A stretch of 44,444 bases of DNA from Bacteroidales bacterium (GTDB lineage Bacteria; Bacteroidota; Bacteroidia; Bacteroidales; P3): positions 1 to 44,444 of the forward strand of contig JAFUWF010000015.1 of assembly GCA_017483575.1 (NCBI GenBank), written 5' to 3'. Under the pieces are notes generated by a model. It searched no databases. It was given only the letters and a program-made list of their open reading frames with translations, and was not told where the DNA came from. Shown piece after piece: positions 24,900-32,729 of this stretch (the first letter of the stretch is position 1; every line of letters begins with the position of its first letter). The position numbers were made by a program, and so were the translations under genes.

Positions 24900-25139
24900 A
24901 TGGATAATCTGATAGAAATACCGAAGAATCAAATCATAATGGCTTTCGTGGCCACATGTATCGAGGCCACTGCCCGCAAATTGGGTGTCGGATACCGTGT
25001 GGTCTTTGACCGCATGGAGAAGGTCAATATGATAGACGGATACATCTACCCCTGCTACGAGACCTTGCACACGGAAAGCCGCGAGAACATCGCTGACGAC
25101 ATGATAACCTGCCTAAACAACTGGGAGGCGCGCGCATGA
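24900..25139 (+). CDS. DUF3791 domain protein, first copy
   Basis: The 79-residue product is a small helical protein matching DUF3791: IIMAFVATCIEATARKLGV, VVFDRMEKVNMIDGYIYPCYETLHTES and a closing helix. Its stop overlaps the start of the DUF3990 gene (ATGA at 25136-25139), as in many antitoxin-toxin pairs. A role as antitoxin is inferred from order, size and coupling; it is not shown by the sequence. Confidence 0.82.
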   Translation: MDNLIEIPKNQIIMAFVATCIEATARKLGVGYRVVFDRMEKVNMIDGYIYPCYETLHTESRENIADDMITCLNNWEARA

Positions 25140-25630
25140 GCAGCATTATTGTTTATCATGGCGCCACACAGATAGTGGAACACCCGATATGTCGGTTCGG
25201 CAGGCCAAACCTTGACTTCGGACAGGGATTCTATGTAACCGACATTCGGGAACAGGCCGTGGAATGGGCTGTCAGAGTGAGCCGCAACCGTCAGGCGATG
25301 CCAATCCTCAACAGATACAAACTTGACCGTAACGGCTTTGTCAAAGATGGCCGAGCACTTGTTTTCGACAGCTATGATGAGAAGTGGCTGCGTTTTATCG
25401 TGGCCAGCCGCACTGAGCAGAATCCTGCCAAGGACTACGACTATATCGAAGGCGGTGTGGCCAACGACCGCGTGGTGGATACGGTGAACTTGTACATGCA
25501 GGGACTCATGACATTGGATGTGGCTCTTACACGCCTGTCGGAACACCGCCCCAACAATCAGATGTGCCTGCTCAACCAGCAGTTTACGGACAAATACCTC
25601 ATATTCGATGGAACAGAAAGCATCCAGTAG
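25136..25630 (+). CDS. DUF3990 domain protein (ADP-ribosyltransferase-like)
   Basis: The 164 residues match DUF3990, which Pfam places near the ADP-ribosyltransferase fold as I recall. The N-terminal part IIVYHGATQIVEHP with H8, and LDFGQGFYVTDIREQAVEWA with Y33, resembles the His and Tyr of H-Y-E type enzymes. An acidic residue that would complete the site is not certain. The middle contains GGVANDRVVDTVNLY and the end NQQFTDKYLIF. It lies between two DUF3791 genes and overlaps both. A toxin that modifies a host molecule using NAD is a reasonable guess. Confidence 0.82.
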   Translation: MSSIIVYHGATQIVEHPICRFGRPNLDFGQGFYVTDIREQAVEWAVRVSRNRQAMPILNRYKLDRNGFVKDGRALVFDSYDEKWLRFIVASRTEQNPAKDYDYIEGGVANDRVVDTVNLYMQGLMTLDVALTRLSEHRPNNQMCLLNQQFTDKYLIFDGTESIQ

Positions 25631-25859
25631 CGACCCCGTCAAGACGCCTGTCATGCAGGAGATTCTGATGAGCAACCGCATCGGAGCCATCGCCATGTTG
25701 CTCTCGCGTCGGCTTGACATCGAGCCGCTGAAAGCATTGAAGATGTTCTACGAAAGTGCCACTTGTGCCAATCTTCACGACAAATCCACAGGCCTTTATC
25801 TCTACAGCGACCCCTACGTCGCCGACGAGTTCATGCGTGAGAAAGAGTACAATCAGTAA
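25608..25859 (+). CDS. DUF3791 domain protein, second copy
   Basis: The ATG at 25608 lies within the end of the DUF3990 gene (23-base overlap). The 83 residues show the same core as the first DUF3791 protein: IGAIAMLLSRRLDIEPLKALKMFYESATCANLHDKSTGLYLYSDPYVADEF. The two copies share only moderate similarity, so this is not a recent duplication. A strong terminator follows. Confidence 0.78.
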   Translation: MEQKASSSDPVKTPVMQEILMSNRIGAIAMLLSRRLDIEPLKALKMFYESATCANLHDKSTGLYLYSDPYVADEFMREKEYNQ

Positions 25860-25876
25860 AAAAGGAATAACATCGA

Positions 25877-25914
25877 AAACAGGGGTGTCTCCGATGAAAG
25901 CACCCCTGTTTTTG
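25877..25914 (+). terminator. Terminator of the DUF3791-DUF3990 cassette
   Basis: A perfect stem AAACAGGGGTG / CACCCCTGTTT with a 12-base loop is followed by TTTTT, 17 bases after the last stop. Confidence 0.85.
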
Positions 25915-25941
25915 TATTGTAGAATCATGCCGTTTTCGCGA

Positions 25942-25987
25942 CATGATGAAAATATTTTTTGTCGGATGGATTATTATTTGTAATTTT
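25942..25987 (+). repeat. 46-bp direct repeat, right copy
   Basis: Identical to 24826-24871 over 46 bases, but the next base is A, so the -7 box reads TAATTTTA and is probably weaker. No gene follows in this direction. The stretch from here to 26219 has no reading frame that I can support; it contains one small hairpin (TTCACGC/GCGTGAA, 26120-26137). Confidence 0.92.
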
Positions 25988-26219
25988 ACTACTGAATTTG
26001 AAATGAAGAATATGACATAAAACTGAAAATATAGAATTGATATTTTGAGCTAACCGCCCATTATTCTCGTTGACAGAATCTGGAAAATTCGAACGAATAT
26101 GAGAATAAGCTCGCGGGAGTTCACGCTTGGGCGTGAATTATTTGCACCTTCTTAATATTCGGGTATTCCAGAACCTTGTCAACTAATAAGGAGCAAATGG
26201 AATAGCCATTAAACTTTTG

Positions 26220-26736
26220 CTATTTTCCCACGGCTGTGTCTATTATTTCGAGCATGGATTGCAGGCGTTCCGTCAGGTAGTCGGCAATGAGCGTAACCAT
26301 CGCTTCGGGTGAGCCGGTTGTGGCGTAACTGTCAAATGCCTCGTAGTAGCGGCGACGGTCGGCGAACTTGACGTTTACCGGAGGGTATCCGGCCTTTATC
26401 AACTGTAGGTTCATCAGCAGACGGCCGGTACGACCGTTGCCGTCAATGAAAGGATGAATGCTCTCGAACCGCAGGTGGAACAGTGCCACCTGTTCAACGA
26501 CATGGAGCCTTTTGTAGACTGTATCCATGTCGGCAAGCAGGGCGCCACCATCGGCTCTATCTGGAAAGGCTGCACAGGCGTGGTCGCCGCACCGACAATA
26601 CGGACAGGCACACGCCTCCATTGGCCGCAGTCTTCTTTTCGGTCGGCCAGCACCAAAGAATGTATGGAACGTATCTCATAATCCGTCAGCGGCTTCTGCT
26701 CTTTGGCCAACAGCTCCACATACTCGAAAGCCTCTT
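26220..26736 (-). pseudogene. Fic family protein, truncated and frameshifted
   Basis: Two overlapping minus-strand frames together give a Fic domain. The upstream frame reads KEAFEYVELLAKEQKPLTDYEIRSIHSLVL then GQWRRVPVRIVG and QPFQIEPM. The downstream frame continues ALLADMDTVYKRLHVVEQVALFHLRFESIHPFIDGNGRTGRL and ends at 26220. The switch lies near 26550-26560, in GATGGTGGCGCC. The catalytic HPFxDGNGRxGR motif is intact. The normal N-terminus is missing: an in-frame stop lies just upstream, near 26740. Fic proteins transfer AMP to target proteins. This copy should be inactive unless a sequencing error explains the shift. Confidence 0.85.
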
Positions 26737-26873
26737 TGTATCATATTGTTCCCATTTTGCCCTTAATAACGGCTTTTGATTAATTATATTGTTCCGATTT
26801 TACAAAAATAGGAATAAAACAGGCGGTCCGTCACTAGGTGTGGCAACCGTGTATAAAGATGTATCTAGGGAAT

Positions 26874-28082
26874 TCATCCCACCCTCGCCCGGCGGACCGT
26901 CAGTGTGACGGAGAGCGAGCTGATGGCCATCACGAGGAGGAAGGTGAGGAGGAAGTCCACGGCGCGCATGCTCACGGGGAAGGCGCTGACGACGAAGTTG
27001 CCGTCGCCCATGCGGATGATGCCGAACTGCTGCTGCAGCCAGCAGACCACGAAGCCCAGCACAAGGCCCAGCACCACGGCGGTGGCGCAGATGAGCAGCC
27101 CCTCGGCCAGGAAGGCGCGGCGTATGGTGCGCCGCTCCATGCCCATGGAGCGCAGGATGAAGATATCGCCACGCTTGTTGATAATGAGCAGCGACAGCGA
27201 CGCCACCAGGCTCAGCGTCGAGATGAGCACGATGAGCGACAGCACCAGGTAGATGCCGAAGCGCTCCGTACGGTAAATCTTGTAGTAGAGCGGCTGCTGG
27301 TCGCGGCGGTCCTTGACGACGAGTGTGGCGGGGACCACGGCGGCCACCCCTTTTTTCACCTTGTCCACATCGGCGCCGGGCCGCAGCTTCAGCGCCAGCG
27401 CGGTGCACTCGTCGGGGGCATAGTTCATCAGGCGTTGCACGAAGGCGATGTCGGTGACCACATACTGCCGGTCGATGTCCTGCTGGATGAAGAAATTGCC
27501 TACGGGATAGGCGTATCCGATGTTGAAGGCCTGGTCCATGGTGAGTCCCAACGAGGTGGTGCCGCGCTTGGGGATGTGCACCGCCGCAGGCATGGCCGAC
27601 GGCAGCCGCATGGCCAGGTCGTGGAAGATCTGGCCGCCCACCACCATCATCGTCGCCCCCTCAGCCGTCAGGCGGTATTCGCCCTGGGCCAGCAGGGTGT
27701 CGATACCCGTCAGGGCGGCATAGTTGGTGTCCACGCCCCGCAGCTTGACGATGGCCTGGTTCTGCCCGTAGGTCATCCAGGCCGTCTCCGTCACTATGCG
27801 CGACACGCGCTCCACACCCTCCGTCCGCACCACAGAGCCGAGGTCCATCTCCCCCGTGCGGAAGGTGCGCCCCTCGGCAGGCTCAATGACCAACTCGGGG
27901 TCGAAGGTGTTGAAAAGGCTCTTCGTGACATCGCCGATACCGTTGTAGACCGACAGCACCACTATCAGCGCCATGGTGCTCACCATGAGCCCCACGAGCG
28001 ATATCCACGATATGACATTGACCACCGACCGCTGCTTGCGGGAGAAGAGGTAGCGGACAGCGATGAGCCCTTCAATTTTCAA
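26874..28082 (-). CDS. LolC/LolE-like ABC transporter permease (FtsX family)
   Basis: The 402 residues have the LolC/E arrangement. One N-terminal span (about 23-46, after RYLFSRKQRSVVNVISWIS) is followed by a large periplasmic MacB-type domain (about 50-265) and three C-terminal spans (about 272-295, 320-345, 367-388) of the FtsX domain. A SIxxRGxE-like GDIFILRSMGMERRTIRRAF loop contacts the ATPase. With LolD this family lifts lipoproteins off the inner membrane. No ATPase gene is nearby. No ATG fits the family N-terminus: the start is a TTG at 28082 inside a TTGAAAG tandem repeat. It lies 17 bases after rbfA. Confidence 0.87.
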   Translation of the reverse strand: MKIEGLIAVRYLFSRKQRSVVNVISWISLVGLMVSTMALIVVLSVYNGIGDVTKSLFNTFDPELVIEPAEGRTFRTGEMDLGSVVRTEGVERVSRIVTETAWMTYGQNQAIVKLRGVDTNYAALTGIDTLLAQGEYRLTAEGATMMVVGGQIFHDLAMRLPSAMPAAVHIPKRGTTSLGLTMDQAFNIGYAYPVGNFFIQQDIDRQYVVTDIAFVQRLMNYAPDECTALALKLRPGADVDKVKKGVAAVVPATLVVKDRRDQQPLYYKIYRTERFGIYLVLSLIVLISTLSLVASLSLLIINKRGDIFILRSMGMERRTIRRAFLAEGLLICATAVVLGLVLGFVVCWLQQQFGIIRMGDGNFVVSAFPVSMRAVDFLLTFLLVMAISSLSVTLTVRRARVG

Positions 28083-28110
28083 CTTTCAACTTTCAATTTT
28101 CAATTCTTCA
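28071..28110. repeat. TTGAAAG/TTGAAAA tandem repeat over the rbfA/permease junction
   Basis: Five to six 7-base units on the minus strand run from the last rbfA codons into the permease start. Several TTG codons in the repeat are possible starts. Confidence 0.8.
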
Positions 28111-28444
28111 AAAGCCGCTCAATGTTTTCGATGTAGTCGAGCGAGTCGTCGAGGTAGAACTCCAACTGGGGGATGATGCGCAGCTGCTTGCCTTCGCGCA
28201 TGCCCAGGCGGCGGCGCAGGTCGGAGGTGTTCTCGCGTATCAGGGCCAGCAGGCCCTCCTTGGTGCCCTCGCCGATGATCATCAGCGACACATAGATGCG
28301 GGCGATGGAGAGGTCCGGCGTGATGCGCACCTGCGTCACGGTGATGAGCGACGGCCCGAAGACCGTCTTCATCTCCCGCAGGAAGATGTCGCCCATGTCC
28401 TGCTGTATCAGCCGGCAGATTTTGTTTTGACGTGTACTCTGCAT
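28100..28444 (-). CDS. rbfA: Ribosome-binding factor A
   Basis: RbfA helps mature the 5' end of 16S rRNA in the 30S subunit. The 114 residues match the family length. Signatures are QSTRQNKICRLIQQDMGDIF, the KH-type core VTQVRITPDLSIARIYVSL, LRRRLGMREGKQLRIIPQLEFYLDDSLDY and ERLL at the end. It sits between a small barrel gene and the LolC/E-like permease, as is common in Bacteroidales. Confidence 0.95.
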   Translation of the reverse strand: MQSTRQNKICRLIQQDMGDIFLREMKTVFGPSLITVTQVRITPDLSIARIYVSLMIIGEGTKEGLLALIRENTSDLRRRLGMREGKQLRIIPQLEFYLDDSLDYIENIERLLKN

Positions 28445-28447
28445 TTC

Positions 28448-28480
28448 AATTTAACACTTAACACTAAACACTAAACCCTA
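28448..28480. repeat. TTAACACT-type repeat between rbfA and the barrel gene
   Basis: AACACTTAACACTAAACACTAAAC variants (split) fill the 33-base gap and touch the last codon of the barrel gene. Confidence 0.7.
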
Positions 28481-29098
28481 CCACCTCCAGCCTAAACGAA
28501 TGGGAAGAAACACCGTCTGCTGCATGTAGGCAATGCCGATGGTGGCATAGAAACTGTGCCAGTTGCGGCTCATGTTGCGCATGCCGTGCAGGTGGTACCA
28601 GTAGTACCAGTTCAGGCCGCCGTAGAACTCGGCCATGGGAGTGAACAGCATGTCGTCGGCAAAGAGCATGCTGCCGCCCAGGCGGGCACCCAGCAACGGG
28701 GCGAACTTGATGGAGGTGGGCTGGTAGTCCAGGCCCATGATGGCCTTCCAGATGGGGCGGAAATCGAAGTCCACAAACACGTTGGCGCCCATCAGCGACT
28801 CCGCCGTCTCCTGGTTGGGGCTGAGGTAGTAGCAGAACCCCGCGCCGCCGCCGAGGAACCAGTCCTGGCTGATGTTGACGCCGGCCATGAAGTTCAGGTT
28901 GGCCAGCGAGTGGAACTTGTCCAGGTTGTAGCGGCCGGTGGTTTCGTCGGCCGTGCCCACGTTGCCCATGAAGAAGCCGTAGCCGCCTTCCACCTTGAGC
29001 ATGAATTCATTCTTTTTCCCCAGTTGCGAATACTGTGCCGCCGAGGTGAGCGAAACGCCCACCAATACGGCCAAAACGAGTGCTTTTATCTTCATCAT
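28478..29098 (-). CDS. Small outer-membrane beta-barrel protein
   Basis: The 206-residue product has a signal peptide (about 1-21, TSA-AQY). Alternating strands follow, including LKVEGGYGFFMGNVG, NFMAGVNISQDWFLGGGAGFCYYL, APLLGARLGGSML and a C-terminal strand ending in LGWRW, a typical barrel end. I do not recognise a specific family. Its ATG overlaps the stop of the M1 peptidase gene (ATGATGA at 29098), so the two are coupled. Confidence 0.72.
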   Translation of the reverse strand: MMKIKALVLAVLVGVSLTSAAQYSQLGKKNEFMLKVEGGYGFFMGNVGTADETTGRYNLDKFHSLANLNFMAGVNISQDWFLGGGAGFCYYLSPNQETAESLMGANVFVDFDFRPIWKAIMGLDYQPTSIKFAPLLGARLGGSMLFADDMLFTPMAEFYGGLNWYYWYHLHGMRNMSRNWHSFYATIGIAYMQQTVFLPIRLGWRW

Positions 29099-31398
29099 AA
29101 CTGTATCAATTTCGACTGCAAAGATATGAAATTATTTTCAATTCTTACAAAATAAGTTCCTTTTGCCAGTGCTGGACTGAGTTTCTGGCCGCTGCGGCAC
29201 CCCGATTTGTGCCACACCTGGCGCCCTCCGAGGTCAAAAATCGACACCTCGAATGCCTCCTCGCTCTCCACCTCCACCGCCAGCACCTGGCCGGGCTGCA
29301 GGGGGTTGGGGAAGAGCTGCACCTCCATGAATCCCGGACGGACGATACCCAGGTGTTCGCGGTCCACGATGGCCAGGGTGTGCTCACCCTTGCGCAATTC
29401 GTCGGCCACCAGGTAGCCGCTGTTGGCGTCGCCGTTGCGGGTGAAGGAGACGGCGTACCAGTCGTGCTCACTGTCCTGGCGGTACATCAACGCCAGCGAG
29501 TCCGCACTCGCCGTCAGGACGAGGAAGCCCCGGTCCAGATTGGCATACTCGTGTTGGAAGCCCGTGCGTATGTACCGGAACATGCCCCAGTCGGCCGTGT
29601 CCTCCTGCCAGTCGCCGCGCACAATCCAGTAGCGGTCCGCCGTACGCACCACGCCGCCGGGCATCTCGCCTGAGGGGCGTGCATAGTGGTGCTCCACGTG
29701 CAGGTTGCCCTCGTGCTCCGTCTTGGCACGCATGAAGACCAACGGCAGGGTGCAGCTGACGCCATAGCCCTCCAGCGACTGGTGGATCACGGTGGCGGCA
29801 TCGGAGAACTCGTCGTCGGCATCGAGCACGCAGTAGGCCGGCACGAAGGGCAGGCTGAAGACCGCGTAGGTCTCCTCGCCGTCGAAGGTGGCCACGCGCT
29901 TGCACGACGTGGAGTCGAAGCCCGGCCGGGCATAGAAGGTCAGCGGCACACGGTTCCGGCGCATGAGGTTCGCGGTGCCTACGCCCTGCTGGCGTATGTG
30001 CACCCGCACCTCCTGCCCCTGGCTCCCCTCGCCGGGGTTGACCATCTCCACGTGGTAGTCCACAAAACCCGGACCGAAAACGTGGAAGTCGAAGAAGGCC
30101 GTCAGGTCGACACCGGTATAGAGGCTCAGAGAGTCGCGCAGCCCCTCGGCATCGATATTGCCGAAGGCACAACGGGCCATCAGGCGGTTCATGGCGCTGT
30201 AGAAAACCTCCTCGCCGAGGTATCCGCGCAGCGAGTGCCACACCATCCAGCCCTTGTCGTAGGTGGTGGAGCCGTAGGTGTACTGGTGCGGCATGTCGTG
30301 CAGGGGGCGGTAGTCGCGGTCGGTGATGTGGGTGGTGCGCAGCACCGACTCCAGCCACCGGCGGTAGTAGTCGTCGCTGGCCTCGCGTCCCAGGGCGGCC
30401 TCCATGGCCACCTCGCTGCAGAACGAGGCACCTCCCTCGTTGATCCACATGTCGCCGGCGGTGGCACAGGTGACGAGGTTGCCGAACCAGGCATGCCCCA
30501 ACTCGTGGGCTATGGTGGTCTGGGCCCGCTCGGCGGTGGAGTTGACGAAGCGCTGGTCCAGGGCTATATTGTTCACATGCTCCATGGACCCTTGCGGCGT
30601 GGCGATGTATCCTATGCGTCCCCAGCGATACGGACCGAAGCAGCGCTCGTACATCGGCACCACGGAATCCAGCTTGGCGAAGGCCATCCGCACGCTGTTC
30701 TCCGTGCGCGAGCGGTAGCCGATGCTCAAGGGGTAGTCGCCGTAGAGCGAGGGCACGGTGTCGTGGATGCGCTCCCAGGCGGCCTGGCTGACGGACACCA
30801 GGTAGGTCGGCGTGGGCTGGCTGATGCGCCACACCGAGTGCTCACGCCCCAGGCTGTCGGTCTCGGCGCTCTGGCACACGCCTCCGCACTCCGCCGTCCA
30901 GCCGGCTTTGGTGATGACGCGCAGCGTATAGGTGGCCTTGTCGGTGAAATTGTCGCGGCACGGGAACAGGGCGCGCCCCATCACATGGGGGTCGGCGTCG
31001 AAACCCACGCCGAGGTTGTAGCTGAGGCTGTTCTCGAAGTGCATGCCTCCCCAGCCGCCGCTCTCGATGTATCCCGGGCTGTGGTACCACACCTCCACGT
31101 GGAAGTCCTGCCCCGTGGCAATGCCCGCCGTGGGCAACGCCGCCAGGCTGTTGCTGCCCTGCAACGCACCCTGCACCCTCACGGAGTCGACGATGCAGGC
31201 CATGTCCAGCCCCACCGTCGCACACGGACGCAGCAACCGCAGCGTCACGTCGGCATATCCCCTCAGCCAGCTGCCGCTGCTGAGGTCCACCGCCACGTCG
31301 TAGTCCACCGCATCGACGGAATCCACCGCCTGCCCATGCGCCGAACCAACGCCTAACAGCGTAAGTATCAGTATCGAGAGAGTCTTCAATGCTTTCAT
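29095..31398 (-). CDS. M1 family metallopeptidase secreted by T9SS
   Basis: The ATG at 31398 gives 767 residues with a signal peptide (about 1-23, SAHG-QAV). The M1 core shows a GSMEH exopeptidase motif (270-274, replacing GAMEN), the zinc motif H298-E-L-G-H302 and E321 in WINEGGASF. A T9SS type A sorting domain closes the protein: VQLFPNPLQPGQ, a strand with FEVSIFDLGGRQVW, KGTYFVRI and a short basic tail. The product is probably a surface or secreted aminopeptidase acting on dietary or host peptides. It starts the operon that continues to the barrel, rbfA and the permease. Confidence 0.93.
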   Translation of the reverse strand: MKALKTLSILILTLLGVGSAHGQAVDSVDAVDYDVAVDLSSGSWLRGYADVTLRLLRPCATVGLDMACIVDSVRVQGALQGSNSLAALPTAGIATGQDFHVEVWYHSPGYIESGGWGGMHFENSLSYNLGVGFDADPHVMGRALFPCRDNFTDKATYTLRVITKAGWTAECGGVCQSAETDSLGREHSVWRISQPTPTYLVSVSQAAWERIHDTVPSLYGDYPLSIGYRSRTENSVRMAFAKLDSVVPMYERCFGPYRWGRIGYIATPQGSMEHVNNIALDQRFVNSTAERAQTTIAHELGHAWFGNLVTCATAGDMWINEGGASFCSEVAMEAALGREASDDYYRRWLESVLRTTHITDRDYRPLHDMPHQYTYGSTTYDKGWMVWHSLRGYLGEEVFYSAMNRLMARCAFGNIDAEGLRDSLSLYTGVDLTAFFDFHVFGPGFVDYHVEMVNPGEGSQGQEVRVHIRQQGVGTANLMRRNRVPLTFYARPGFDSTSCKRVATFDGEETYAVFSLPFVPAYCVLDADDEFSDAATVIHQSLEGYGVSCTLPLVFMRAKTEHEGNLHVEHHYARPSGEMPGGVVRTADRYWIVRGDWQEDTADWGMFRYIRTGFQHEYANLDRGFLVLTASADSLALMYRQDSEHDWYAVSFTRNGDANSGYLVADELRKGEHTLAIVDREHLGIVRPGFMEVQLFPNPLQPGQVLAVEVESEEAFEVSIFDLGGRQVWHKSGCRSGQKLSPALAKGTYFVRIENNFISLQSKLIQL

Positions 31399-31419
31399 AT
31401 TATTGTTCCAAATAAAATG

Positions 31420-31427
31420 CAAATATA
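31420..31427 (-). promoter_or_regulatory. Promoter -7 box of the M1 peptidase operon
   Basis: TATATTTG on the minus strand, 22 bases upstream of the ATG; no TTTG at the standard -33 spacing. Confidence 0.55.
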
Positions 31428-31525
31428 CACATTTTTTTCGATTTGCACAGCAAATATCGCCCAAAAAACCGCAAGAACGAGCGGCCCAACGCCCCTTCCA
31501 TCGGCCCCAACGCCCTCGCCCCAAA

Positions 31526-31695
31526 CCCCTGTCAGACAGCCACTAAATTCGACCCTTGTCATATAGTATGCATATAGTATACATATACTTCTCATATAGT
31601 ATTCATATACGGTATATGAATACTATATGAGAAGTATATGTATACTATATGCATACTATATAAGAACAGTCGAATAAGACAGCAGTTTGACCCCT
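31526..31695 (+). repeat. 11-bp-unit hairpin element, copy 3 (perfect)
   Basis: The core (31562-31660) has nine units, and all four arm pairs match exactly around a centre of TATACGGTATA, giving 49-bp arms. Flanks on both sides match copy 1. It lies between the divergent M1 peptidase and small lipoprotein genes. The rest of the 400-base gap holds C- and G-rich low-complexity stretches. Confidence 0.92.
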
Positions 31696-31803
31696 TGTTG
31701 GGAGGGGTGCGGAGGGGGTGGTTCTTTTGTGGGGAGGGGGTGGAATTTTTTTGAGGGTGGGTGCACAATAATTGGCGGGGAACGGCGTTAATGGGGTTGT
31801 ATT

Positions 31804-31932
31804 ATGAAAAAGAAAAGGATCATAGGACTGATGGCGCTGCTGTTCCTGGTGTGTGTGGCCTGCGGGGCCTGCGGCAGCAGTGTGAATATGCACAAGCACT
31901 CGCGCAGCCATTGCGACTGCCCGACGTTCTAG
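31804..31932 (+). CDS. Small lipoprotein ending in a His/Cys-rich motif
   Basis: A 42-residue frame begins with MKKKRIIGLMALLFLVCVAC and continues with GACGSSVNMHKHSRS and the tail HCDCPTF. The start is a standard lipoprotein signal with Cys20 or Cys23 as the lipidated residue, so the mature part is only about 20 residues. Small Bacteroidota lipoproteins with a similar C-D-C-P end exist, as far as I recall, with no known function. The His and Cys could bind a metal. The stop is followed by an AT/GCGAA-rich repeat, then the SprT-like gene. Confidence 0.7.
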   Translation: MKKKRIIGLMALLFLVCVACGACGSSVNMHKHSRSHCDCPTF

Positions 31933-31993
31933 CGGCGAAGTTTTTTTTGTCGGCGAAGTGGGCGATTTTTGCGAATAGGGCGATTTTTAACGA

Positions 31994-32635
31994 ATGACGA
32001 CGGAGGAACGATACAGACGGATATTGGCCAACCACCTGCCGGCCGGGGCGGTGGAGTGGGTGTATGGCTATCTGAACCAGCACAAAGTCCATTTCCACAT
32101 CACGCTGGAGCGGCGCACGAAGCTCGGCGACTACCGTTGGCCGCAGTCCGTTGGCGGCCGCGAGCATCCCTACCATGAGATTTCCATCAACGGCGACCTG
32201 GGGCCGTACCGTTTCCTGTGGGTGTTCCTGCACGAGGCCGCGCACCTGGAGACGCACCTGCGCCACGGGCACGGAGTGCCGCCCCACGGCCACGAGTGGC
32301 AGGCCGAGTACTGCCGGATGCTGCGCGAACACCTGGCGTTGTTCCCCGCCGAGGTGCAGCCCCTCGTGGCGCGCTTTGCCCGGAGGGTGCCCATGGAACG
32401 TGCCGCCGGCCGCCAGGCCGAGGCCGCCCTGCGGCGCTACGAGCCGGACTACAATCCCGAGGAGGCGTCGCTGACCCTCGACCAGCTGCAACCCGGTGCC
32501 CGTTTCCGCCTGAAGTCCAGACCCGCCCTGCTCTTCGAGGCGCAGGAGCGCCGCCGCACCCGCTGGCTCTGCCGCGAAGTGGCCTCGGGCAGGCAGTATA
32601 TGGTCAGCGGGGCCGCCGAGGTGGTGGATGCCTGA
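31994..32635 (+). CDS. SprT-like zinc metalloprotease domain protein
   Basis: The 213-residue product has no signal peptide. The zinc site is H80-E-A-A-H84 in FLHEAAHLETHL with a third ligand in PPHGHEW (H98 or H100), the spacing found in SprT/Spartan-type proteins. The C-terminal region (about 160-213) resembles the small beta domain of the family, with RRRTRWLCREV. Eukaryotic relatives cut DNA-protein crosslinks; the bacterial role is unclear. The neighbours give no further hint. Confidence 0.85.
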   Translation: MTTEERYRRILANHLPAGAVEWVYGYLNQHKVHFHITLERRTKLGDYRWPQSVGGREHPYHEISINGDLGPYRFLWVFLHEAAHLETHLRHGHGVPPHGHEWQAEYCRMLREHLALFPAEVQPLVARFARRVPMERAAGRQAEAALRRYEPDYNPEEASLTLDQLQPGARFRLKSRPALLFEAQERRRTRWLCREVASGRQYMVSGAAEVVDA

Positions 32636-32697
32636 AAAGGCAAAAGTTTTTTTCCTATTCTGAAAGAAATATTTCTTTTTAATTGAAAAATTATTCT

Positions 32698-32705
32698 TAT
32701 TTTTG
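32698..32705 (+). promoter_or_regulatory. Promoter -7 box of the T9SS type B gene
   Basis: TATTTTTG, 24 bases before the ATG at 32730, within an AT-rich spacer after the SprT-like gene. Confidence 0.55.
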
Positions 32706-32729
32706 CAGGCAGATACTCTGTCGAATGCT

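Noticed and set aside
26120-26137. Hairpin TTCACGC/GCGTGAA as a terminator
   Set aside because: No T run follows on either strand and no gene ends nearby, so I left it as an unexplained small inverted repeat.
24826-26150. Integron-type cassette site
   Set aside because: The flanking repeat is a direct 46-bp sequence containing a promoter. It lacks the paired core sites of attC, and no integrase is seen.
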